Positions 1-4,824 of a stretch of DNA of 5,514 nt are shown in pieces. Within the stretch, counting starts at the first letter, position 1. Every line of letters begins with the position of its first letter. The DNA comes from Alphaproteobacteria bacterium (GTDB lineage: Bacteria; Pseudomonadota; Alphaproteobacteria; Sphingomonadales; Emcibacteraceae). The notes under the pieces were generated by a model, which did not search any database, was not told the origin of the DNA, and saw nothing but the letters and a program-made list of their open reading frames with translations. Location of the stretch: NCBI GenBank assembly GCA_013152615.1, contig JAADGA010000118.1:1-5514 (forward strand). Reading direction: 5' to 3'. The position numbers were made by a program, and so were the translations under genes.

Positions 1-657
1 TTTCAGAAACTGGAATTTCTGAAACATAAAATCAAGGCCGGCGATAATTGCCATGACCGCCACAACCCCGCCCAGAATACGAAGAACCAGAATATACATG
101 ACATTCGCCAGATTTGCCACATCCTGGGTAATCATCTGCCCAAGACGGTTACGCTCCGGCCATACCAGCAGTAATACCACAATGCCGACGATAATAATTT
201 TAAGAATGGATTTGGTGATTTCAAAGAAATTCTGGGCTGAAAATATTTTTTTTAACCCGGCAAGGGGCGAAATTTTGCTTAATTTCGGGATGATTTTTTC
301 CGCACTGAACACCGGTTTATGCTGGATAACCGCGCCGAGCAATGCCCCGATATTTAAAATAATCACCGGCAACAGCAGATATTTCATCACCTTGCCGACA
401 GTTTCCACAACAAAATCCCGCAGCCCGTTGCCATCAACCGGGATACTGTAGGAGGACCCCAGAACATTAGCCAGAATATCACGAATACCGGCCATACCGG
501 ATTTTGCTGAAACCATAATTATCACGGCGGCGGAAAACAGGATAAACCAATGTCCGACTTCCTGACTTTTGGCCACTTCCCCCTTTTCATGGGCATCCTG
601 AAGCTTTTTGTCCGTTGGGTCTTCTGTTTTCTGGGACTCGTCCTTGTCATCTGCCAT
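1..657 (-). CDS. flhB: Flagellar export switch protein FlhB, N-terminal part (gene runs off the left edge)
   Basis: FlhB is an inner-membrane part of the flagellar type III export apparatus; in the family it wraps the FliPQR gate and its cytoplasmic domain switches export specificity. The ATG at 657 opens a frame with no stop for 219 codons to the window edge, so about 60% of a protein of some 350-380 residues is visible. The start reads MADDKDESQKTEDPTDKKL, then HEKGEVAKSQEV, close to the family signature (TEEPTPKKL..AREKGQVAKSREV). Hydrophobic segments lie near residues 37-52, 90-112, 150-167 and 184-208, with the conserved SPLAGLKKIFS at 130-140. The sequence stops just before the cytoplasmic domain, so the NPTH autocleavage site cannot be checked. 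The start lies 6 nt past the fliR stop, which implies co-translation. A GGA about 12 nt upstream is the only weak Shine-Dalgarno element. The family call is secure; only completeness is unknown. Confidence 0.96.
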   Translation of the reverse strand, partial: MADDKDESQKTEDPTDKKLQDAHEKGEVAKSQEVGHWFILFSAAVIIMVSAKSGMAGIRDILANVLGSSYSIPVDGNGLRDFVVETVGKVMKYLLLPVIILNIGALLGAVIQHKPVFSAEKIIPKLSKISPLAGLKKIFSAQNFFEITKSILKIIIVGIVVLLLVWPERNRLGQMITQDVANLANVMYILVLRILGGVVAVMAIIAGLDFMFQKFQFLK

Positions 658-663
658 CTGCTT

Positions 664-1425
664 TTATCCAGGCACCAGAAAAGCCCCGATACTGCTTTCC
701 ATATGTTGCAGGAACCAGCTCATGGCCGAGGAAAGGACTATCCCGAGGATTAAAAAACCGGCAACAATATTTAACGGCATCGCAATAAAAAATACCTGTA
801 GCTGTGGCATCAGCCGTGACAATATGCCCAGACCAACATTAAACACCAGACCATAAACGATGAAAGGGGCCGCAATCTGCACCCCGATAAGGAAAGACCC
901 CGCCACCGTATTCACCATCATTTCGGCAAAATCACCGATCTGGATAGCCCCGCCAACCGGAAACAGGGTATAGCTGTCATACATCGCAGAAATCATCATA
1001 TGATCCAGATTAGTGACAAAGATCAGCACCACCGCCATCAGGGTGAGAAAAGTTGACATCAGGGCACTTTGCGCCCCCTGCGCCGGGTCAAAGGCCTGGG
1101 CAAGGGCCAGACCGCTTTCCATGGCGATAATGGTGCCGGCGGTATGGAGCGCACTCAACAACAGCCGGATTGATGCCGCAATCAGGGTGCCAATCAACAC
1201 CTCGAAAATAATCATAATCCCCAATTTGAGCGGAGATACCGGCATCGGCGGCAGACTTGTCCGAACCAGACTATAGATCAGAAAGGAAATCGACAGCGCC
1301 AGCACCAGACGAATCCGCGCCGGAACACCGGTTTCGCCAAGCGCCGGAAAAATCATTACCATCACGCCCAGTCGGGAAAACACCAGAAGAAAGGCAAATA
1401 TCTCCCTGGGCAGGACATCAGCCAA
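664..1425 (-). CDS. fliR: Flagellar export gate protein FliR
   Basis: FliR is an integral inner-membrane protein that joins the FliP/FliQ helical assembly to form the flagellar export gate. The 253-residue product has the normal FliR length and several long hydrophobic segments (about residues 8-27, 40-55, 66-90, 127-150, 180-200 and 210-240). Its start, ADVLPREIFAFLLVFSRLG, followed by FPALGE, is typical of the family, as is the central ESGLALAQAFDP. The initiation codon is TTG at 1425; an in-frame TAA lies two codons upstream (1429-1431), and starting later would remove the conserved first segment, so TTG is the best choice. The first 8 nt overlap the end of fliQ, which suggests translational coupling. 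The downstream neighbour flhB starts 6 nt after the stop. Identity is nearly certain; the non-ATG start is inferred from conservation. Confidence 0.96.
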   Translation of the reverse strand: MADVLPREIFAFLLVFSRLGVMVMIFPALGETGVPARIRLVLALSISFLIYSLVRTSLPPMPVSPLKLGIMIIFEVLIGTLIAASIRLLLSALHTAGTIIAMESGLALAQAFDPAQGAQSALMSTFLTLMAVVLIFVTNLDHMMISAMYDSYTLFPVGGAIQIGDFAEMMVNTVAGSFLIGVQIAAPFIVYGLVFNVGLGILSRLMPQLQVFFIAMPLNIVAGFLILGIVLSSAMSWFLQHMESSIGAFLVPG

Positions 1426-1684
1426 GATTTACAATCCGTTCTGCAAGATAGGCCATAAAATTGCCCATGGTCTCACTCATATAAGGTAAAAATATAAGCA
1501 GGGTGACAAATATTGCGATTATCTTGGGGGCAAAGGTCAGGGTTGGTTCCTGAATCTGGGTCAGGGCCTGAAACAGCGCCACAATCAGCCCGACAATCAA
1601 TGCCACCAGCATCACCGGGCCGGATACCTTGATCAGCACCCATATGCTTTGCTGTGCAATGTCCAATACGTCTGCCCCGTTCAT
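1418..1684 (-). CDS. fliQ: Flagellar export gate protein FliQ
   Basis: FliQ is a small inner-membrane helical-hairpin protein; several copies surround FliP and FliR in the flagellar export gate. The 88-residue product matches the usual FliQ length of about 88-90. It shows two membrane segments (about residues 17-38 and 50-68) separated by the conserved loop ALTQIQEPTLTFAPK, a hallmark of the family. The ATG at 1684 is preceded by AGGA about 9 nt upstream, a reasonable ribosome-binding site. The stop overlaps the fliR start by 8 nt. A gap of 96 bp separates it from fliE, the largest space inside this operon. I see no convincing terminator or promoter there, so transcription probably continues from fliE, although an internal promoter cannot be excluded. 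Confidence 0.97.
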   Translation of the reverse strand: MNGADVLDIAQQSIWVLIKVSGPVMLVALIVGLIVALFQALTQIQEPTLTFAPKIIAIFVTLLIFLPYMSETMGNFMAYLAERIVNLG

Positions 1685-1780
1685 ACGCTGTATTCCTGAC
1701 CTATTGCTCTGACCCGCTGCCAGCCATCCAGACCCGCATCCCGGCGGCTCTACTGGAAAGCGGGCAAAAATCCGGATAAT

Positions 1781-2128
1781 TTATATCGGCATCTTGATAA
1801 TATCCTGATAGGCGGCAATCACCTTGTCCCGCACCGCCACCACCGTTTCAAGCACCATTTCGGCATTCTGCACCGAGGTCACCACATCCACCAGATCGGC
1901 CTTGCCGTTCAGTGCCGCTATCCCGGTATTTGTACTGACATTTACTGAATTTCCGGTGTCTGAGAGCGCGGCTTTCAATACCTCGGAAAAACTGCCGCTC
2001 CCCTGCGTATTGCCGGAAATATCGCCAATATTATCCGCCCCAATATTGCCGAGCCCACTGGCAAGCCCCTGATTTTTCAGCGCACCGGCATAGGCATTCG
2101 CGGCATCCATCGCCTTGATATTCATCAT
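1781..2128 (-). CDS. fliE: Flagellar hook-basal body adapter protein FliE
   Basis: FliE is a small exported protein that anchors the proximal rod to the MS ring and export gate and is one of the first export substrates. The 115-residue product is slightly longer than the typical 100-110. The diagnostic part is the C-terminus, AVRDKVIAAYQDIIKMPI, which matches the family ending nearly residue for residue, preceded by VTSVQNAEMVLETVV. The N-terminal half is rich in Gly, Asn and Ser (about residues 18-65), as expected for an unfolded export signal, and has no hydrophobic signal peptide. Two adjacent ATGs (2128 and 2125) are possible starts. A GGGA about 8 nt upstream lies inside a 14-bp tandem duplication that also creates two tiny upstream reading frames. 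The gene follows flgC by 51 nt. Confidence 0.93.
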   Translation of the reverse strand: MMNIKAMDAANAYAGALKNQGLASGLGNIGADNIGDISGNTQGSGSFSEVLKAALSDTGNSVNVSTNTGIAALNGKADLVDVVTSVQNAEMVLETVVAVRDKVIAAYQDIIKMPI

Positions 2129-2153
2129 TGATTCCCGTTCATTGATTCCCGTT
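2126..2153 (-). repeat. 14-bp tandem duplication containing the fliE ribosome-binding site
   Basis: On the coding strand the unit ATGAACGGGAATCA is not separately spaced: plus-strand 2126-2139 (cattgattcccgtt) is repeated exactly at 2140-2153, followed by another CATT at 2154. Each copy carries a start codon and a GGGA purine run 8 nt before the next ATG. Read on the minus strand, the ATGs at 2156 and 2142 each open a five-codon frame (Met-Asn-Gly-Asn-Gln). Each ends in a TGA that overlaps the next ATG as ATGA; the last overlap is with the fliE start at 2128. The repeat is seen directly. An effect on fliE translation, through reinitiation or a doubled ribosome-binding site, is inference. Confidence 0.85.
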
Positions 2154-2179
2154 CATTTTACTCTGACCCCGGCAGCAGA

Positions 2180-2587
2180 TCACCGCAGCAGGTCAAGGGT
2201 TCGCATCATCATATTCTTTGACACCTCAATAGCATTAAGGTCGGCCTCATAAGAACGTTCGGACTGCTTCATGTCGGTGGCTTCAATCAGGCCATTGACA
2301 TTGGGTGTCTTGATATAGCCATTCTTGTCCGCCGCCGGATTACCCGGGGCAAACCGCATCCCGAAAGGTGACTGGTCATAGGTTATCTTACTGACCTTGA
2401 CCCGGGTGACGCCCAGCTCATTATCAAGAGTATTGACAAAAGTCACCACCTTGCGACGATAAGGATCAACCCCGGGGGCCGTAGCGGAGGAATTGGCATT
2501 GGCAAGATTTTCGGCAATCACCCGCATCCGCACCCCCTGCACCTTCATGCCGGCGGCAGAGATCATCATTGCTTTGGATAAATCCAT
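2180..2587 (-). CDS. flgC: Flagellar proximal rod protein FlgC
   Basis: FlgC is a structural subunit of the proximal rod, exported by the flagellar type III machine and polymerised in the periplasm. The 135-residue product matches the family length of about 134-138. The N-terminus carries the rod/hook signature: MISAAGMKVQGVRM, then AENLANANS (about residues 25-33), with DPYRRKVVTF after it. The C-terminus has the paired signature YEADLNAIEVSKNMMMRTLDLLR-type amphipathic helix (about 113-135). These two terminal helices form the coiled coil common to rod, hook and hook-filament proteins. The ATG at 2587 is supported by a strong AGGAG 7 nt upstream, the best site in this operon. flgB ends 36 nt before it and fliE follows after 51 nt. 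Confidence 0.96.
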   Translation of the reverse strand: MDLSKAMMISAAGMKVQGVRMRVIAENLANANSSATAPGVDPYRRKVVTFVNTLDNELGVTRVKVSKITYDQSPFGMRFAPGNPAADKNGYIKTPNVNGLIEATDMKQSERSYEADLNAIEVSKNMMMRTLDLLR

Positions 2588-2623
2588 GGAACTTCTCCTG
2601 CTATCGCTTTACGGTTTTATCTG

Positions 2624-3040
2624 TCATCTTCTGCCCAGAACTACTTTAAGCATTGTGACATGCTTGCGGTATAAATTCACTGCCAGAGTATATTCCATCT
2701 GGGTTTTGGACATCTTAATCAGCTCATCCTCCAGATTAACCGCATTGCCGTCCGGCGAGGCAATGGTAAAACTGGTATCCTGCTGCTGAATTTCATTACT
2801 GCCACTACTGATGCCGTCAGAGGTCATATGCCCCTTGACCAGCGTTCGCATCTGCAATTCGCCGGGGGTAGTATTTGCTTGATCCAGATGTGCCTTGAAA
2901 CTGATTTTCTTCAGGTCCTTCGGGATATATCCCGGGGTATCGGCATTGGCAATATTCTGCGCCAGGACCTTTTGCCGTTCTGTCAGCCATTTCATTTCAC
3001 GGCTTAACGAACTGAAAAAAGAAATAGATTTCAGGTCCAT
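2624..3040 (-). CDS. flgB: Flagellar proximal rod protein FlgB
   Basis: FlgB is the proximal rod subunit nearest the MS ring and an early export substrate. The 138-residue product has the usual FlgB length. The N-terminal rod signature reads RQKVLAQNIANADTPGY (residues 22-38) and is followed by a Lys/Asp-rich linker. The C-terminal helix, around MSKTQMEYTLAVNLYRKH with a basic end (VVLGRR), is the matching second half of the rod-protein coiled coil. No signal peptide is present, as expected for a type III substrate. The ATG at 3040 has an AGGAT purine run about 9 nt upstream. It is the first gene of the leftward flagellar operon, so its promoter must lie in the AT-rich divergent region to its right. 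Confidence 0.95.
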   Translation of the reverse strand: MDLKSISFFSSLSREMKWLTERQKVLAQNIANADTPGYIPKDLKKISFKAHLDQANTTPGELQMRTLVKGHMTSDGISSGSNEIQQQDTSFTIASPDGNAVNLEDELIKMSKTQMEYTLAVNLYRKHVTMLKVVLGRR

Positions 3041-3085
3041 TATTCATTATCCTAATACTACGTGATCCCAACACCACGCCGCCGC

Positions 3086-3100
3086 GCAAAACAGCCACCA
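3086..3100 (-). promoter_or_regulatory. Possible sigma-54 (-24/-12) promoter for the flgB operon
   Basis: Read on the minus strand, 3100 to 3086 is TGGTGGCTGTTTTGC. It has the GG-N10-GC spacing required by sigma-54, with TGG at the -24 element and TTGC at the -12 element; the CACG part of the consensus TGGCACG-N4-TTGC is not kept. The predicted transcription start would fall near 3074, giving a short leader of about 35 nt before flgB. Flagellar rod and hook genes of several alphaproteobacteria use sigma-54, so the position makes sense. GG-N10-GC is short and can occur by chance, so this is tentative. Confidence 0.25.
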
Positions 3101-3164
3101 TCCCGGCTGAATACGCCATGCTGTTAACTATACACCATAACCCGCTGATTGTGGAACTGGAAAA

Positions 3165-3180
3165 TTAATAATTTGTTAAC
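3165..3180. promoter_or_regulatory. CtrA-type binding box between the divergent flagellar operons
   Basis: The sequence TTAATAATTTGTTAAC fits the full consensus TTAA-N7-TTAAC of the alphaproteobacterial response regulator CtrA, which activates early (class II) flagellar operons in Caulobacter and relatives. It lies near the middle of the divergent region, about 125 bp from the flgB start and 101 bp from the first plus-strand ATG (3281), so it could serve either or both operons. For the plus strand, a TATTAT at 3190-3195 is a candidate -10 with the box covering the -35 region; this is weaker evidence. The match is seen; binding is inferred. The local AT-richness raises the chance of a random match. 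Confidence 0.6.
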
Positions 3181-3280
3181 ATAATAGGATATTATAGAAC
3201 CGGCCCTGACAAATAAACCCAGGCACCGATATTTAAGCTGACAAGCCGGGGCTGCTGTGACTATTATCAGGGGAAAAAAT

Positions 3281-3355
3281 ATGTTTCAAACAGGATATCT
3301 CGATAACAGATGGCACCAGACATCCCGACGCACAGACAAAAGGCCGTTGCCCTGA
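3281..3355 (+). CDS. Possible 24-codon leader ORF overlapping the start of the FlhB-like gene
   Basis: The ATG at 3281 has the best ribosome-binding site of the rightward operon: AGGGG followed by seven A/T bases (3269-3280). It opens a 24-codon frame ending at the TGA at 3353-3355. The peptide starts MFQTGYLDN and turns basic (Arg/Lys-rich) near its end; it resembles nothing I recognise. It overlaps the first 15 codons of the FlhB-like gene in another frame. It may be a translated leader, a decoy, or the true N-terminus of the downstream protein separated by a frameshift. The sequence cannot decide between these, hence the low confidence that it is a gene in its own right. Confidence 0.25.
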   Translation: MFQTGYLDNRWHQTSRRTDKRPLP

Positions 3356-3663
3356 AACAGGACGGGGGCAGAGCGGATATTCCGCGTATTACCGCCAGTG
3401 GCAGCGGCAGGAATGCGGAGAAGATTCTGAAAATCGCCTTCGATAATGATGTCAAAGTCAGGACAGACGAGGATCTGGTGGAGATATTGGCCGCCTTTGA
3501 TGTCGACAGCTATATCCCGCTGAAAGCCCTGCAACCGGTATCAGAGATATTAAGCTATCTCTATCATGAAAATGTCCGCCTGAGTGAACAGAACCACGCC
3601 CGGATTTCGCCATCACCGGACAATAAGGTGCCAGATAATGGGGCACAGGATAACAGGGAATGA
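3310..3663 (+). CDS. Stand-alone FlhB C-terminal-domain-like protein (FlhX-like)
   Basis: This 117-residue soluble protein resembles the cytoplasmic C-terminal domain of FlhB/YscU-type export switch proteins, without the membrane part. Residues 12-85 follow that domain in order: AVALK (12-16), RITASGSG (26-33), AEKILKIAFDNDVKV (36-50), a DEDLVEILAAFDVDSYIP segment (53-70) and the closing helix VSEILSYLYHE (77-87). A hydrophilic tail of about 30 residues follows. Proteins of this kind (FlhX of Helicobacter, YlqH of Bacillus) are known; in Helicobacter, FlhX can partly replace the FlhB domain. The NPTH autocleavage motif is not intact: Ile5-Pro-Thr-His8 is present, but Asn is missing and the spacing to AVALK is two residues too long. 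The ATG at 3310 is just after an in-frame TAA (3304-3306) and has only a distant AGGAT, so the start is uncertain. It leads the fliO-fliP operon. A role in modulating export is inferred. Confidence 0.85.
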   Translation: MAPDIPTHRQKAVALKQDGGRADIPRITASGSGRNAEKILKIAFDNDVKVRTDEDLVEILAAFDVDSYIPLKALQPVSEILSYLYHENVRLSEQNHARISPSPDNKVPDNGAQDNRE

Positions 3664-3703
3664 CCCGAAACTACAGTATTCCTCCGGATCAAAGGTGGTC
3701 ATT

Positions 3704-4006
3704 ATGGATATAGCGACCTATCTCCAGTTTGTGGTGGCGTTGCTGTTTGTCCTCGCCCTGATTTTAATCATCGCCTACGGTGCCAAAAAATTTGGCCTTA
3801 TGGCCCGCACCACCATCAATTCGGGTCGCAGTCAGGACAAACGGCTGAATATCGTCGAGATTCTGCCGGTCGATGCCCGGCGTAAATTACTGCTGATCCG
3901 GCGCGATAATGTTGAACATCTGGTGATGCTCGGGACCGAGCGGGATATTGTGATAGAACGAAATATAACCGCCGCCAAAAACAGCTATAAAGCTGAAAAC
4001 TCATGA
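3704..4006 (+). CDS. fliO: Flagellar biosynthesis protein FliO
   Basis: FliO is a small membrane protein that helps FliP oligomerise during export-gate assembly and is not kept in the finished structure in Salmonella. The 100-residue product has one N-terminal membrane segment (about residues 6-27, rich in Val/Leu/Ile) and a cytoplasmic part with the family pattern LNIVEILPVDARRKLLLIRR followed by NVEHLVMLG (about residues 48-77). The same frame is open further upstream to an ATG at 3584, but that would overlap the preceding gene by 80 nt and add 40 residues with no family likeness. The ATG at 3704 has AGGTGG about 5 nt upstream and places the membrane segment at the expected position. The stop overlaps the fliP start as ATGA, which points to coupled translation. 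The preceding gene ends 40 nt upstream. Confidence 0.9.
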   Translation: MDIATYLQFVVALLFVLALILIIAYGAKKFGLMARTTINSGRSQDKRLNIVEILPVDARRKLLLIRRDNVEHLVMLGTERDIVIERNITAAKNSYKAENS

Positions 4007-4782
4007 TGGCGCTGTTGAAAAAACATAAATTCACTCTGAGCCTGCTGACCCTTTCCATCATCAGCTTTCTGCTGATCCTGCTTGTGAGCAGCCAGACGGC
4101 TTTTGCTCAGGAATTATCGCTTAATATGGGTAAAGACGGCACGCTTTCGGGGCGTATTGTGCAGCTGTTGATGCTGCTGACAGTGCTTAGTCTGGCCCCG
4201 GCTATCATCATTGTCGTCACCTCCTTCACCCGGATTGTTATTGTCTTCTCCCTGCTCAGAAGTGCGCTCGGCACCCAGCAAACCCCGCCCAATGTGGTCT
4301 TGATCAGTCTGGCATTATTCATGACATCCTTCATCATGGCCCCAACCCTGAAACAGGCCTATGACAACGGTATTGAACCGCTGATTGCCCAGAAGATCAG
4401 TGAAAAAGTAGCGTTTGACCGGACCACCGCCCCCTTTCACCGCTTTATGATGAACCATGTCCGGGAGAGTGATCTCAAGCTTTTCCTCGACCTGTCAAAG
4501 CTGCCATCACCCAAAACCCGGGCCGACACGGCTTTTCAGATTCTGGTCCCGGCCTTTATCATCAGCGAGCTTCGGCGGGCCTTTGAAATCGGTTTTCTGA
4601 TTTTTATCCCTTTTGTCATCATTGACCTTGTGGTGGCCTCGGTCCTGATGTCGATGGGCATGCTGATGTTGCCGCCGGTAATGATCTCACTGCCGTTCAA
4701 GCTGATATTCTTCGTGCTGGTCGATGGCTGGCATCTGGTCGCCGGCAGCCTGATCCAGAGCTTTAACCAGCCGCCGATATAG
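4003..4782 (+). CDS. fliP: Flagellar export gate protein FliP
   Basis: FliP forms the pentameric core of the flagellar export gate with FliQ and FliR in the inner membrane. The 259-residue product has the usual length of about 245-260. It starts with a cleavable signal peptide typical of FliP: a basic KKHK stretch, a long hydrophobic core (about residues 10-28) and a likely cut after Ala-Phe-Ala (33-35). Signature stretches follow: RIVIVFSLLRSALGTQQTPP, LALFMTSFIMAP, then FMMNHVRESDLKLFLDLS in the periplasmic part. The C-terminal half has the conserved LVPAFIISELRRAFEIGFL, IDLVVASVLMSMGMLMLPP and DGWHLVAGSL. The start is the first of two ATGs (4003, 4006) and overlaps the fliO stop by 4 nt; no good ribosome-binding site is visible, so translation probably depends on fliO. 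The stop at 4780-4782 lies 42 nt from the end of the convergent aldolase gene, and no clear hairpin terminator lies between. Confidence 0.97.
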   Translation: MMALLKKHKFTLSLLTLSIISFLLILLVSSQTAFAQELSLNMGKDGTLSGRIVQLLMLLTVLSLAPAIIIVVTSFTRIVIVFSLLRSALGTQQTPPNVVLISLALFMTSFIMAPTLKQAYDNGIEPLIAQKISEKVAFDRTTAPFHRFMMNHVRESDLKLFLDLSKLPSPKTRADTAFQILVPAFIISELRRAFEIGFLIFIPFVIIDLVVASVLMSMGMLMLPPVMISLPFKLIFFVLVDGWHLVAGSLIQSFNQPPI

Positions 4783-4824
4783 CGAAATTAGCAGACATAA
4801 GCCCCAGATCAGCCGAAGCCGTAA

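Larger units (their letters stand above)
3041..3280. other. Divergent intergenic control region
   Basis: No gene is visible in these 240 bases. The flgB-proximal part (3061-3120) is fairly GC-rich; the centre (3121-3200) is AT-rich and holds the CtrA-type box. A second palindromic GTTAAC at 3123-3128 could be a CtrA half-site, but no partner TTAA lies 7 nt away on either strand. A short inverted repeat AGCC-GG-GGCT lies at 3244-3253, with no following T run, so it is not a terminator. Just before 3281 a clear AGGGG purine run (3269-3273) marks a ribosome-binding site. Confidence 0.7.

Noticed and set aside
53..451. Plus-strand open frame of 132 codons
   Set aside because: It is antisense to flhB, whose minus-strand translation has clear family motifs across the same bases. 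The plus-strand product has no recognisable pattern.
1013..1276. Plus-strand open frame of 87 codons
   Set aside because: It lies entirely antisense within fliR and its composition is that of a shadow frame.
1711..1737. Two copies of GACCCGC exactly 20 bp apart in the fliE-fliQ gap, and a GG-N10-GC match on the minus strand overlapping them
   Set aside because: Seven-base repeats and GG-N10-GC are expected by chance in GC-rich stretches; the -12 half lacks TT and nothing else marks a promoter here.
3584..3703. Upstream extension of fliO to the ATG at 3584
   Set aside because: It would overlap the preceding gene by 80 nt and add residues unlike any FliO, while the ATG at 3704 has a good ribosome-binding site and gives the expected membrane topology.
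4783..4824. Possible shared terminator between fliP and the convergent aldolase gene
   Set aside because: No stem of useful length followed by a T run is visible on either strand. CCGG pairs nearby (4829-4850) form only a four-base stem inside the aldolase coding end.
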